A stretch of 64,000 nt of DNA from Fomes fomentarius (Eukaryota; Basidiomycota; Agaricomycetes; Polyporales; Polyporaceae), in the NCBI GenBank assembly GCA_022606135.1, contig JABYQN010000002.1:2418001-2482000 (forward strand). Reading direction: 5' to 3'. The position numbers and the translations under genes were made by a program. Below are positions 44,943 through 56,383 of the stretch, one piece after another. Positions within the stretch are counted from its first letter, which is position 1. Each line of letters starts with the position of its first letter. The notes under the pieces are model-generated. The model ran no database searches. It was not told the origin of the DNA and was given only the letters and a program-made list of their open reading frames with translations.

Positions 44943-47900
44943 TCATTTGCCAGTGAACGGAGACTGCACGGAGCCAAAGCCCTGGATGCAGTTCTGCCTG
45001 GCGATCGGGACGCTGCCGCTGCGGATGTAGCATATCTTCGCCTCGACGCAGTGGCCGGTGCACACCGGGCTGCGGACGGAGCTCTTGCCCTGGAAAGTGT
45101 TGAAGACCTGTGTGTGCAACACAATGCAGCAGGCGGCGCACCGCACCCTTAACATCAGCATCCCGTCTCCCATGACGCGGGCGAGAGAAGAGTGTCAATT
45201 CCACAGAACAAGACGACGCACCGTGACCAAGGTCGAGTTCGCCTCCATCGCTGTGTGGGGTCACAGGACAGGGGCAAGTCAGAAACAACAACTCCGCTTG
45301 ACAAGAATCCGGCTCGACAGAACGTACCTTCCGTAACGTGGTGCCACCACGTCGCGTTGAGGGGGTCGTTGGGCCCCCATCCTTCGATGCTCGCGCCGTA
45401 CGCCTGGCGGGTGCTGTACTCGTACTCGTACGTCGGCCCAAACTCGGTCTGCGAGTCGAGCTGCGGGAACGCGTTGACGTCACTCTTCCACCTGTAAAAC
45501 GCATGCGCGCGCGTCCCACACACACGACACACGACCGTGACACGAGCACGAGCGGGACGCGCCAGCCACATGGATGTGGATAGTTGCGTAAAATGATTGG
45601 ATGATTGCCTGTCAGTGGTGGCGCTCTCTCCCAGGGAACTTCGCACCCCGAACTTTAGGTGCGGGTGGTATTTGAGAAAAGGGACTCACGTGTGCGCGTC
45701 GAGGATTTCGAAAGTCTATGGAAACAGGAGAAGAGGAGACGGAGGAGCGCGTCAGTTCGGATGCTGAAGTGATGAGGCTTGACACGTACCCCGGAGTCAA
45801 CTTCGTACACGCGGAACCCAGAGTTAAGGTTGGTCAAGGGCGTGAGGGACGGTCCGATCTACCAGTAGGCAACGCACGCCACTTGGTCCAGCTACTCCGT
45901 TTATCTCATGGAGACTCGCGAGCCACACTCACCCATCCTACAGCACCCGCGGCTTGTGGGCTGATGCTGGTGGCGTTGTTCGTGTAGTATATCTAAACCG
46001 AAATGTGGTGAGCCTCGGAGTGTCAAGCTTCGAGGGGAGGGAGCATCGAGATTTGCGAGCCGGAGCCGGAGACTGACCATGACTTGGTCCTCGTGCGTGT
46101 GGCCCCAGAAAATCGCTGCAGAAACAGGGGAGTTTGAGCTTCGAAGCCGCAGTGTGCGTTCATAGGTGATGCAACCGGTGACAATACCTTTTATGACGTG
46201 TGGCGAGAAACGATCGACGCTGCACAGACCCGGCAATTAGTTGCATGCACACACGTAAGATCGGAGTCACCATGGAGTCTTACTCACATCTGGTAGACTG
46301 CAAGGAGGCTCTCGCTTAGTACTACCGCCAGTCGGACTCTCATATCCCAGTCACGGCAACTCACAGAGGTCGGTCGGGTTCGATAGCGGGTTAGTGCCGT
46401 CCCAGCCGGTGAGGACGTGCCCCATAATCCAAACAGGGTCTCCTGCATCCTCAGCAGCCTGAAGCTCATTCGTCAGGAAACGCAGCATGCCCGAGACGTC
46501 GGGGTTGGCCATATTGATGTAGTTGAAGTAATTCGCCCTGCTCGCAGTCGTCAGTTTCTGCGTGAGTACATGCACTCATGCGGACACGCACGAGTACCCT
46601 GTTACAGGAACGTCAGCCTTTCATCTTTCCAAGGCGCTCCGAGGACAAATTGTGGGCGTGCGCTTACACAAGTCGGTGTTCAGGGTGATGACACGAAGAC
46701 CGTCCCTGCGGCGAACCATGTACGCGGCATAGTGCGCACGAGCGAGGTCAACAGCAGATTGCGGGATCCAACCCTCATGTTGCCACAGCGACGCGACGTG
46801 GTCGTAGTTCCTGTCATGTTGCTACATGAGATCGGGGTTGTAATGCGGCATGCTGTTGTCTCACGCACCAGCTGAATTGTTCCGCAAGCGCACCCCCAAG
46901 CGAGTGTGGAGCATCCTGTGCTCTGTAACATAGCCGGTCAGAACGTCTCGTCTCAGGTATGTCTGGATGCACAATGCTGCTTACTGATTGTACGAGTCGT
47001 GGTTTCCAAGCGCGGCATAAACAGGACCCGTGCCGAGCATCCGCTTGAAAAGGTCAAACACGAGAGTCTGGGAGAAATCGACCCTCAGACGGGATTCCGG
47101 TACCGATTACAATGACTTTGTTCACCTCGGTATATGTGACGTAGTCCCTGGAAGGAAGTATGACAACTAGCTTTGATACACAGATTTGGCTCAATCCACA
47201 TACCTTGACAGCTGATTGTCAGGATCGTGCGAAACGATATCTCCAGTGTACAATGTGAAATCAAAGCCGGTCTTCTCAGTACCTGTCAGTACAGGGATGG
47301 TTTCGAGGGCGGCCGTCATGAGCGAGAATGGTGAGTCACTGAAAGTGATCGATGAGTGATCCTATATATGACTCTTTGGCATGACAACCTGGCAATACCA
47401 GAGATAAGCCCCAAATCGTGGAGCAGGGAAGAGAGTCTGATTCGGACTCTGAGAATTCACTTTGTTCGCGCGGCAACAAGGGTTAGACGAGCAGTTTGCC
47501 TCGACGCCATTTGCATAACCTAGTTGATGGGATGAGCTCATTCAGGGTTCAGAATTCACGCGTATGACGAAATTTACGGGGGTCAATGTGCAAGTCGGAA
47601 ATATGCAAGACCTTCAGACGCCTGCCGGTCGCTTTCTTCGCGGCAGGGAGAGGGTCGGGCTTCGGCTTCGCGAACCAACCAGTCAAGTTCAGAGGCGTCG
47701 CAGTCGCCACGGGGCATAGTCCAGAAATGAAATGCGAACAGATCATCTGGATGAGATTTGCGTTTAGCAGTGGATGACATCGAGTCTCGGTCAACACAGC
47801 AATCAACGAAGTGGCCAGCGTGATAGCGCACCTGTCCGTCGAGCCCTCCGACATCGGCGTTGGCAACAACCTGCGTGATTACCGACCCAAGGGATAGGAT

Positions 47901-48526
47901 GCCGAATTGCGTCGCGCAGTCACTGTTGAAGTTGAAGTGCTCACAGACGCGCACGGCAAGCGCGGGGCCCTCTTCCGGAGCCGCCATCGCGAGGAACTTG
48001 CCCACTTCGAGTGCGGCCTGACATCGGGCACAATTGTCGGTACCAAACGTTGGGTTCTGCGCAATCGAGAGAACTTGAGCGAACGCAGCCTCGAGGAGTC
48101 GTCCGGAGCTGGCCTTGGGTGGCAGGGGGTGCGGGTCCTTGGTGTTGTTCTACAATCCATGCATGTTAGACGACAAGTACTCACGGTACTGCTGACTACT
48201 ATAAGACTCACCTTCGGGATGGCGTCCGGGTTCGTTAGCGCAAACGGGTAGGTTTTATGCTATAAGTAGGGTCCTATCAATGAGTAGATTCTCGGTCAGA
48301 GACTCGGAGCACTCACACTGACAGGGTCGGAGATGACAGGTTGCGGCTGAACGGAGGTCGCTGTGGGAGAGTTGTAGTAGTGTCTGTAGAGGGACGTGGG
48401 GAACGCTCCTGGGGCCGTGAACACGGAAGGGCCGAAGGCATCCGGCACAATTGGCTCAGCATGACCAGAGACCGAGAATACCACCGCGGAGGTGGCGGCG
48501 ACGCGCAAGATCCTATGCGACACCAT
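44943..48526 (-). CDS. Acid-sphingomyelinase-like phosphodiesterase, secreted
   Basis: This family cleaves sphingomyelin or related phosphodiesters in acidic compartments or outside the cell; the fungal substrate is uncertain. A signal peptide starts at ATG 48526 (MVSHRILRVAATSAVVFSVS). A saposin-B-like segment carries CARCQAALEVGKFL and CEHFNFNSDC. The metallophosphatase domain contains all expected motifs in order: ISDLHIDPR, LYTGDIVSHD, ALGNHDSYN, IMGHVLTGWDG and FWGHTHEDQVM. The C-terminal domain includes DPLNATWWHHVTE, FNTFQGKSSVRSPVCTGHC and ends NCIQGFGSVQSPFTGK. More than ten introns split the gene, several of them longer than average. The metal ligands are all present, so activity is expected. 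The upstream flank runs to the next feature without another gene. Confidence 0.9.
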
Positions 48527-49724
48527 GATGACGACAGCAAGGAAGGTGGGAGGCGTACGGCGCATCTGCGTCGGGGTCGTCGCATTTAAAGAGGTGAAAC
48601 GCGTCTCTGGGTGCAGAATTGGGAATTCACGTCTCAACACGCGACACGACGAAGACGGGCGTATCGGCTTCGAACGTGCGTCGCGTGAGAGGCCTGGGGC
48701 GTCGTGATACCAGGAACGGGCTGATGTCGGTGTGCGGCCTCCCGAGGACAACTCACGGATGTCATCCACGTCTTCGTCCTGAACATGAGGAGTGATATTT
48801 TAGGATGTACTGAGGGCTGGGGCGATTGGAGACTTGGATCCGCTCGTCGAACATCTACCCAGTATGCACACTAGAAACATGGTTTCTGGAGCAGGCGTAA
48901 GCGAATGCAGCACTGTCGCAAGATGGGCTATGGCATGGACGGATTGCTCGTGTGCACGTTCACGCGCGTCGAGAAGCAGATGAACCTTCATGAACATTAA
49001 CGCGTCCCTGACGCATCCTGTCACACGTCCCGCTACTCAGTCCGAAGCGCCGCCATCCAACCACCGCCTGTATTGTGACACGCCTGGCCATTCTCCGACG
49101 TAACAAGTCACTTAGTGTCACGCCTGGGTCCAGACCGAAGGCGAAAAGGTATATAGGCCAGGAACGCTGCACGTACCAGTTGTCGCCTCTTGCTCGTCTC
49201 CTCGCACCGTGCTGTTGTATACTGTACTTTTGATTCGTCGTCAGAAACTCGGATACACGTTCGAGACCATACGGATTACACTACAATCCCAGCGACGGCA
49301 TGACCTGATGTCGTCTCCAGGTAGATATGTGTGAAGAGCGAGAAACAGCGGTAATAGGTGGATGTCTTCTACGGAGCACTAACTTTGAATAGAGCTGACA
49401 GGGAACATATATAATATAACCACGATGACCACTAGCACAGCATCAAGAATAGTAGATGGAAAGGACCGGGACTTGTGAATGACAACATGACAACAGAACT
49501 CTGGGGGTACGCAACTTGTAAGTAGAGTTGAGATAGGTGAACGGTGGGACTATGCATGAATATTGAGGTATACATCGGTTCGGACACTGCATTCCGAAGA
49601 TATACTCAGGCTGATGCACAATGAATTTGACTATAATGGCATAGGTCAGCGCTACAGAGTGGCCGTACGGAATAGTGTACACACCTATCGCGAAGGCTCT
49701 CCTAACCATGCATACATGTGGACA
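48527..49724. other. Intergenic, no gene supported
   Basis: Promoter side of the sphingomyelinase-like gene and 3' flank of the short minus-strand frame. Open frames are short and random in composition. TATATAATATAA (about 49,408-49,420) is the most AT-rich spot. Confidence 0.4.
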
Positions 49725-49976
49725 CTAGGCCTTGACCTTCGCGTCGCTGGTACGCTTTGGAGCCTGATGTACGTCTGCGCGATTATTGTCGGCCGCAGCG
49801 AAGGCTGCAGCCTTGCTGCGCGCCTTCTCCTCCGCGATTCTCCTCGACTCCGTCCACAGGCGCAGGGTATAGTCGTGAAGGGAACGTGCGTAGACCACGA
49901 ACGGGTCGGTCTCACCCGCGTGCTGCTGCTGACAGGTGGTGGCGTTTGCAGCGGGAACGGAAGCGGCTGCGAGCAT
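49725..49976 (-). CDS. Possible short unknown protein, 83 residues
   Basis: An intron-free frame from ATG 49976 to a stop at 49725. The N terminus MLAAASVPAANATTCQQQ is alanine-rich but short for a signal peptide. A 12-codon extension with a GTG start would lengthen it, so a 5' exon may be missing. The middle, DPFVVYARSLHDYTLRLW then TESRRIAEEKARSKAAA, has the pattern of a long amphipathic helix and looks truly coding. The end is basic and disordered. I do not recognise the family. It may be a chance frame. Confidence 0.4.
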   Translation of the reverse strand: MLAAASVPAANATTCQQQHAGETDPFVVYARSLHDYTLRLWTESRRIAEEKARSKAAAFAAADNNRADVHQAPKRTSDAKVKA

Positions 49977-50934
49977 GGTGGCGGGTAGGAGAAATGTTAC
50001 ACAGCACAACACGTGGGCGTGAATGTCGGGGGCAAGGCCAGACGGGACCAGGACAGGACAGAAACGTCGACGCGTCGGACAGGACTCGAATTTGGATGAA
50101 TGAACGGAGGGCAGATGGAGGGCAGCTGGTTATAGCATCTTTCGGCACTATGTGGGATTTATGGGATGGCCGGAGCGGCTGTGACACTGGGCGGGGGACG
50201 AAAAACAGGGTGCTTCTTAATTTGAAGACATCGCGACGCCGCAACGGCTCCATGACCCTCCTCCAGTCGGTGACCCAATCCGCATGCGGTGCCAAGGGGT
50301 CCGATCCTCCCAGCTCCTCCCCCTCTCCTCCGTCCAACCCCACCTCTGTCTTACTATCTATCAGCCTCACCATCTCCCCAGATCACCTCTCCGCACATGC
50401 ATCCTGCCCCATGTCTGCCCCTCGCGAGAGCGCGTCCGGTGAACTAATGTACGTATTACACGGGCCGAAAAAGTGCTCACCGCTCCGTACCGCACTCCCG
50501 GTGACAGCGTACACAGCTGAAGCCTGAAGCTCGGCGCGCGCTGGCACCACCGGCAGGATCGGACTGATCATCTGCTGAATCCTGTCGCATTCACCACTGG
50601 CAGCGGGGACTTGCCTTCCGCACCCCCATCGTCGTATGGCGCGAGCGGGAGGCCAACTACCTATTCAAACCTGGCTACCGACGCTCTAATTGTCCACCAC
50701 ACCAAAGAGTTTTCGGGTCCCGTTTACCTCCATAGATGAAGTCATTCCTCATTTGGCGCGCCCCCAGCACCAGGGTAATCGTGCGCAACCATGTCTTGCT
50801 CCAGGCATCGAACGGCAAACATGGTATGGCATAGCACATCACAATGGTGTTATGAAGTACGCACTCAAGTAGATTTTTGAATTGCGTACATGACAACTTC
50901 GCCCAAACAAAACTCAGCGTTAACGGAGCGTCCC
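49977..50934. other. Intergenic, no gene supported
   Basis: It lies between the short minus-strand frame and the tRNA. The plus-strand frame at 49757-50527 is antisense to the short protein and is rejected. T-rich sequence on the minus strand just past the tRNA (TTTTG, about 50,905-50,915) could end Pol III transcription. Confidence 0.4.
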
Positions 50935-51015
50935 TCCCTGGCGGGGAGTCGAACCCCGCTTTCGCGCGGTCAGTAGAGTGACAGGCGCGTGTACTAACCG
51001 ATATACTACCAGGGA
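50935..51015 (-). tRNA. tRNA-Asp (anticodon GTC) with a 10-base intron
   Basis: Read on the minus strand it folds into a complete cloverleaf. The 7-bp acceptor stem is TCCCTGG with CCAGGGA. The D stem is GTAT/GTAC, and the anticodon stem is CGCGC/GCGCG. The T arm is CGGGG-TTCGACT-CCCCG. The loop reads CTGTCA then C, so the anticodon is GTC. A 10-base insert, CTCTACTGAC, lies directly after position 37, the standard place for eukaryotic tRNA introns. Total 81 bases, that is 71 plus the intron. No CCA is encoded, as expected. Internal A and B boxes are present. Confidence 0.95.
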
Positions 51016-52008
51016 TATTATAAATGGTTGCTGTCTACCCATGTTGAAGAGCGGCAACTCTGTACATATCATATATGTTGTTCACACAATAACGACTCGG
51101 TGCACCGGTACTTTGGTGATTGCATGCCCTATGGAGCTTGAAGACTCCTGTGCCGGTCATTGAGTTGTTATGTTGCTTGGATCAACCCGAACTGTGCAAA
51201 TTTTGGATGGATGTCACGACACAGTAGTAGCTACGTGCATCAACGGCAGAACTCTGTCATGTATGCAAGCCCACCAACCCTTTGCTTATACCATTAATGA
51301 TGGTTGGTCTCGTACCCCGCCGTTGTAACTCGCGAGACCAAGTGATGGTAAAAGCAGGTACGACGTAAAGGCATAGTAAGTACATCTATCCGTTTGTCTC
51401 GACTTTTCGGCGTTCTGGCCGATGAATGTAATGCTGTGGACCGCGTCTATCCTTGGCTCGATGTTGCTTGGTTCTGGAGGGGGCGCGGCACGAATAGATG
51501 GGAGAAATGCTCTGCGATGTTGCACAACGCCACAATCACCGTCTCTGGGGCTGTCTCGGGTTCTGCATCCGATCAGGCGGAAGTCGTGAGTGGTGATCAT
51601 CGTAGGGTAGTACGTACGAATGCTATGCTTCCTGCTATAAAAACAAGACTCAGACAGCCGCATTCGGCGGGGAAACTGCAAATAGAGCAAAATCCCAGAG
51701 TGCATGCTGCATTCACTGGCATATTTAGCGCGACGCGCGCCTTTTATAGCGTGTTCAACGGGAACCGACAGCGGACATCTGCTATTCGAAGAGTTTTCGA
51801 TCCCTTGTCATCTGAGCGTGATTCCGTGTGATGTCCGGCGAATGTGAGTGGAAAGAACCCCGGAGAGGTGTATGGTCCAAGAGAGCGCGACCAATGGCAG
51901 ATAGACGCTAAGAGCGCCAAGGGGTTATTATCTAATCGCGCGCCCTGTATCTGATAAGATCACTGCTGCATCTTTCCTGAGCCTCGCCTCACACTCAGTT
52001 CAAAACCA
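51016..52008. other. Intergenic, no gene supported
   Basis: About 1 kb between the tRNA and the NAGS promoter. Opposed open frames at 51286-51831 have no motif on either strand and are treated as chance. Confidence 0.45.
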
Positions 52009-52015
52009 TGACTCA
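52009..52015 (+). promoter_or_regulatory. Gcn4/CPC1-type site (TGACTCA) upstream of NAGS
   Basis: A perfect TGACTCA lies 64 bases before the NAGS start codon and is followed at once by a TATA-like TATATAG (52020-52026). Gcn4/Cpc1 activators bind this sequence to induce amino-acid synthesis genes on starvation. Its place in front of the first arginine-synthesis gene makes it a likely real control site; this is inference from motif and position. Confidence 0.65.
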
Positions 52016-52078
52016 CGACTATATAGCTTGACCTCCTCTCGTCTCTCCCGCCCGCCCCAGGGTCCCCATTCCGTGAAA

Positions 52079-54103
52079 ATGCTCACGCCATCCGCCCGCA
52101 TTAGCTGTCGTAGCGCTATCTCTCCAGTCTCGCACCACTCACGCTCGGCACAGACCTTCAAGGCGTTCTACGCTGTTCGTCCGCCCTCGCAGACGTTCTA
52201 CATGCAGAAACGCTGACCGATTGCTGCTCGGCCCTCGCAGACAATACGGAGCTTGCGACAGACGTATGAGCTGCCAGAGCCAGATGATGTTGAACCATCA
52301 GAAAAGGTGCGCGAACTCTGCGCCCTGTTGCGATCATCTCCCAACCACCTTCCGTGTCCAGGACTTCATCTTGTCCCTCCTTCGCGCGAATCCCTCTCTG
52401 AGGGATACAAAATCGTACCTGGCATCCTTCGGTCCCCGCCCCATTCCCGCAAAGCCCCCAGCGCCCCGTGTAGAAGGATACCCGGTCATAGCGGAGAAAA
52501 CTATAGCCTCCGATGCCGACACCAAACCTCCGGACATCAAGCCTTCGCCTCCTCCTTTGGTGGCCTCCATCCTGAATCCTGTGTACCGGCGAACCGCCCT
52601 AGTCAAGATTCAGGCGCCTTTCACTGACAGGCAGCTCGAAAGCATAGCACGCGGCATGGTCTACCTGGAAAAGCTTGGCCTCGTGAGTGTCATTGTCATT
52701 GACAATGATCAGCTTCCGCGAGGTGAGGGTGGCGAGCGTACTGTGCTGCACGAAGAGATCATGCGCGTTGTCAACGCCCTCGAGAAGCAAGGCGCGCGAG
52801 CTCGTCCGGTGCTCGGTGCGGTCGTCCGCCTCGGGCCTAAACCCAGGACGAGGCTTCGACAGACCCGCGAGAATACACCGTGCCAGAAGCACACACGTTT
52901 CCATCCGACCTCGTCCATATTCGGTCAGCCCTTCGTGCCGGGGAGATTCCTGTACTTGCCCCTCTCGCGCTCGACTCGTTCTGCCGAAGCGTCCGGGTGG
53001 ATGCAAACGATGTTATTGCAGCGCTCGTCCGCGGTATGGTAGAAGCCGCCGCTCAAGACAATAGCCCTGCTCTCAGCGAGGAGAGCCCCTCTGTCTCTGC
53101 GGATGAGATCGACCTGACTCCCTTACGCCTCATGATCATCACTCGAGAGGGAGGCGTTCCTTCATATGCTCGTCAGGGCATGCCGCACCTACTCATCAAC
53201 ATGACCTCGGAGCACCAGTACATCCGTGATACCTTCGATCCGCGATGGAAGACCTCGCATCCTACTGCCCTTGCCAATCTAAACCTCGCTCGTACCTGCC
53301 TCGCCTACATGCCTGCGACATCCTCAGCCGTGATGGTTTCGCACCGCTCCCCAAGTTCCCTCATCGGCAACCTGATCACGAACAAGCCAGCTTTTAGCTC
53401 CAGCCTTCCCCACGCCCTTCTACAAGGCAACCGTAGACTGACGCCACACACTCCTACTCTTCTCCGTCACGGCTTGCCTATCCGGGTTGTCCGCACGGTG
53501 AGCGAGATCGACAAGGAGAAGATGAAAGTTCTCCTCGAGCAGTCGTTCCGGCGGGAGCTCGAGGAGGATGCCTTCTGGGAGCGCATGGAGCGCGAGCTCG
53601 ACTTCGTCATCGTCGCAGGCGACTACGCAGGCGCCGCCATCGTGACGCGCGAGCCTTGTCCGCCGGGGACCCGACAGGCGATCGCTCCCATCACGTACCT
53701 CGACAAGTTCGCCGTGCTCCCGAAGCACCAGGGCGACGGAACCGTCGACTTCCTCTGGGTCGCGCTGCACGACGAGACGTACGGCCTCGGCCTGCCGTTC
53801 TCCGCGAACCCGAACGGCGGGAAGGAGGGCAAGGGAGAGGGCCGGGATCTCGTCTGGCGGTCCCGTGCCGACAATCCGGTGAACAAGTGGTACTTTGAGC
53901 GCAGCACGGGCCATGTCCGCCAGGGCGACTGGGTGTTGTTCTGGTGCGATGCGGAGGTGCGGCTCAAGACGGAGGAGGGGCGCCGTGCGAGTGCCGGCCT
54001 GTCGTACCTGGAGGACTGGGAGGTCGGCCGGCTTGCGACGTGGACCGACGTGGTGATGAAACTCCCTTCCAGCTGGAAGCCGAAAAAGCAGCTTACGAAC
54101 TAA
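52079..54103 (+). CDS. N-acetylglutamate synthase (arginine biosynthesis), with an apparent frameshift
   Basis: It catalyses the first step of arginine synthesis in mitochondria: acetyl-CoA plus glutamate to N-acetylglutamate. The arginine- and serine-rich N terminus (MLTPSARISCRSAISPV) fits a mitochondrial leader. Intron 1 (GTTCGT ... CTGAC ... CAG) and intron 2 lead to DFILSLLRANPSLRDTKSYL. The amino-acid-kinase-like part has GMVYLEKLGLVSVIVIDND, EKQGARARPVLGAVVRLGPKP, PSDLVHIRSALRAGEIPVLA and DSFCRSVRVDANDVIAAL. The C-terminal acetyltransferase-like domain has ITYLDKFAVLPKHQGDGTVD, FLWVALHD, NPVNKWYFERSTGHVRQG and a tail ending KKQLTN. The frame changes between GPKP and EYTVPEAH at about 52,842-52,850 with no room for an intron, so a one-base indel or assembly error is likely. 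Identity is firm. Confidence 0.88.
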
Positions 54104-54430
54104 TCAACGAAGGAGTAATGGGCAATGGATCCGTAGACGTAGACAATGATCGATCATCCGCAACGACCTAAGTATGTTCTCCTGCTCTCTAACGATCTTC
54201 TCTGTGTAGAATGTTGTGTCGTTTATATCTAGTGTATCTCTATCTCTATCCCTGCATAGACCACCACATCACATCCGCTCTCAACTTCTCTTGGCATTTA
54301 GCAACACATCTATGAAATCACGCCTCGGTCGTGTCCTCGCACTTGACATTATTTTCGCACAGCAATCACTACATATACATTGGAAGCAACGGAATCAGGA
54401 TGTACCAGAGAGATCGTCGTCTTCGTAAAC
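54104..54430. other. Convergent 3' flanks
   Basis: The ends of NAGS and the unknown minus-strand gene face each other here. A run of TATCTCTATC-like sequence near 54,225-54,255 is the only low-complexity patch. Confidence 0.45.
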
Positions 54431-56025
54431 TTATACCTTCCCCTTCGCAGAACGCATACGGGTCCGCCTGGGTTTGACAGGACTGGAGATCGACTCTCCA
54501 ACCGCGGCCGTAGTCGTGTCCGTATCGTCGTTCTGTCCGCCTCTAAAGCGCCATGGGACGACGGTCCGATCGCCCTCCACCACTTCCTTGGCGAGCTTCT
54601 GAATGCCATCCTCGACTGTGGTCTTGAACCGACCGACGGTCCACCGGTCGAGGTTCCGGAGTAGGAGGTACACCTGTATAATCCCGGCCGACCTGCCCAG
54701 GTCCCACTCGTGGAAAGACGAGCTGTATCGTCTGCGTATTTCCGAAGAACGGCCGGGGTATCCAGCGGAGACGATCCTCTGCATTGAATAAATACTGGGG
54801 TTGAACAGGAATCAAACAAGCTATGGAAAGGCCCGACTGCTACTCACCAGCTCCTGGTCAAACTCCCACCAGTCGACATGTGCTTGCACAGTACCTTCGG
54901 CAAATACCAAGCCAACGACGGGCGCGTTCACGTTGAGTGTATGAAGCTGGCGGAGTGCGGCCGCAGTAGACATTCTGTTTTGCCGATATGCAACGACGAG
55001 TTCCTGGTGGGAAGGCTTTTTGTCTTCGAAGAATGTGCTGGCAATCTCGAAGCGGCTGACATCCGGCAACCGCGCACAAAGAGTGCCCTGAAATTTGAAC
55101 GACGACCCGCCTCCGTGACTGGCGGTGCTGTTTGATCGAGGGTTCCGACAAAGTACCTTGAATGGCGCATACTTTGACTCATATAAGGGCTTGATCAGAT
55201 GCCCCGGGATGAACAATGCGCTATCCGGCCGAATAGTCTTTGCGTTGAGATTCGAAGTAGCCCTTGCGCTCGCTTTGTACTGTGCGAGAGGCTGCGGAAG
55301 CGAAAGCAGACACTGACACCTACATTCCCAACGTTGAATGGAGAGTCATGTGGATGCAGGACATGACGCACCGCTTATCACTCCTCCGACCAGCTGTTGC
55401 GCGCAGAACACTGTATCTAGAATAGAAAGGAAGATATACCACTACGATTGCACAACGAATAAGGGCACATACACTTGAGACGAGTATTCCTCTTCAGATC
55501 GTCGGACACTTGATTTCTGCAACCGGCGTAGTGCAAGATAGGCGGTGAATACCACCACCAGTTCCCCAAGGATAGTAAGACAGTCGGAATGCTTGACCGT
55601 GGAAGAAAACAACTTGGGCGAGGTTTCTTTGGCACGGTGAAGGAACCCAAGAAACTTGGGATCGTAGTTACGTGAGAGCTCTCGGTACTCATTAGAGGAC
55701 TAAGTATAACACCGTCAACACTCTGGAAGAACAAGCGAGGAACAATGAAGAAAGTCCTCACCATTGTGACCCACACTTCCGGGAGCTGTCCGCGCACGTC
55801 AAAAATGGGCTCGACGTGTTTAAGAAGGTCCGCAGGTATGTCGTCGTATGACCCTTCCACGAGGTTGTGATAACTCGACCATACATTGTATCGCGATGTG
55901 TCCTTCGCGATTCTGCAAGGACAAAGTCAGTGGCGTCGAAAGGCCACATTCACATCATAAACGTACTGGGAGGCAGTCAGCGAGCGAGGCTTCCGAGAAG
56001 TTGAACCTGAAGATGTTCCAGACAT
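54431..56025 (-). CDS. Unknown basidiomycete protein, multi-exon
   Basis: I do not recognise a named domain. The start MSGTSSGSTSRKPRSLTAS (ATG 56025) splices at CCCA|GTACGT to give QIAKDTSRYNVWSSYHNLV, then DDIPADLLKHVEPIFDVRG. After another intron comes SRNYDPKFLGFLHRAKETSP and LTILGELVVVFTAYLALRRL. Later exons encode LIKPLYESKYAPFKVLC, FKFQGTLCARLPDVSRFEIA and NVNAPVVGLVFAEGTVQAHV. The last exon contains SSFHEWDLGRSAGIIQVYLL and TVGRFKTTVEDGIQKLAKEV, with a basic tail ending RTRMRSAKGKV. The predicted protein is about 450 to 500 residues with alternating helices and strands and no membrane segment. The middle exon boundaries (55,220-55,480) are uncertain. Confidence 0.6.
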
Positions 56026-56383
56026 AGCAAACTCAGGAAAGTGACTGGATTCTGAAATGTCTCGTGTGCTGCGTTAGCTCCATGGATTTATGAATGTCAT
56101 TGGGCAAAGTCGAGAATACTCACAGGATGTGAAGTCGTAAGTATAGAGTTCCAGGAGTGTCGTTATTGTCGTGAAGTCATTACTCACTTTAGGTAGAGGA
56201 GAGTGGAGAGAGGGAAGGAACGAAAGAAAGACCTGTGCGTGGGAGGCTTGAAGAAGCCTCGAGCTAACTATATACTCGAGCGTCTACTTAACGTTTCGGC
56301 TTCACGTGACCGCGTTTGCGGCACACGCTTCGCGGAAGCGATTTAAGTGAGACAGATATGCATAAACGTCCTATTACAGCCAT
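56026..56383. other. Promoter of the unknown gene and 3' flank of the carrier
   Basis: Short tandem intergenic space on the minus strand. It may also contain a 5' UTR intron. No gene is supported. Confidence 0.4.

Noticed and set aside
44545..45549. 334-codon minus-strand frame
   Set aside because: Runs through introns of the sphingomyelinase-like gene and mixes frames; the conserved C terminus is in another frame ending at 44943.
49757..50527. 256-codon plus-strand frame
   Set aside because: Opposite the short helical protein, low-complexity, starts mid-sequence and has no motif.
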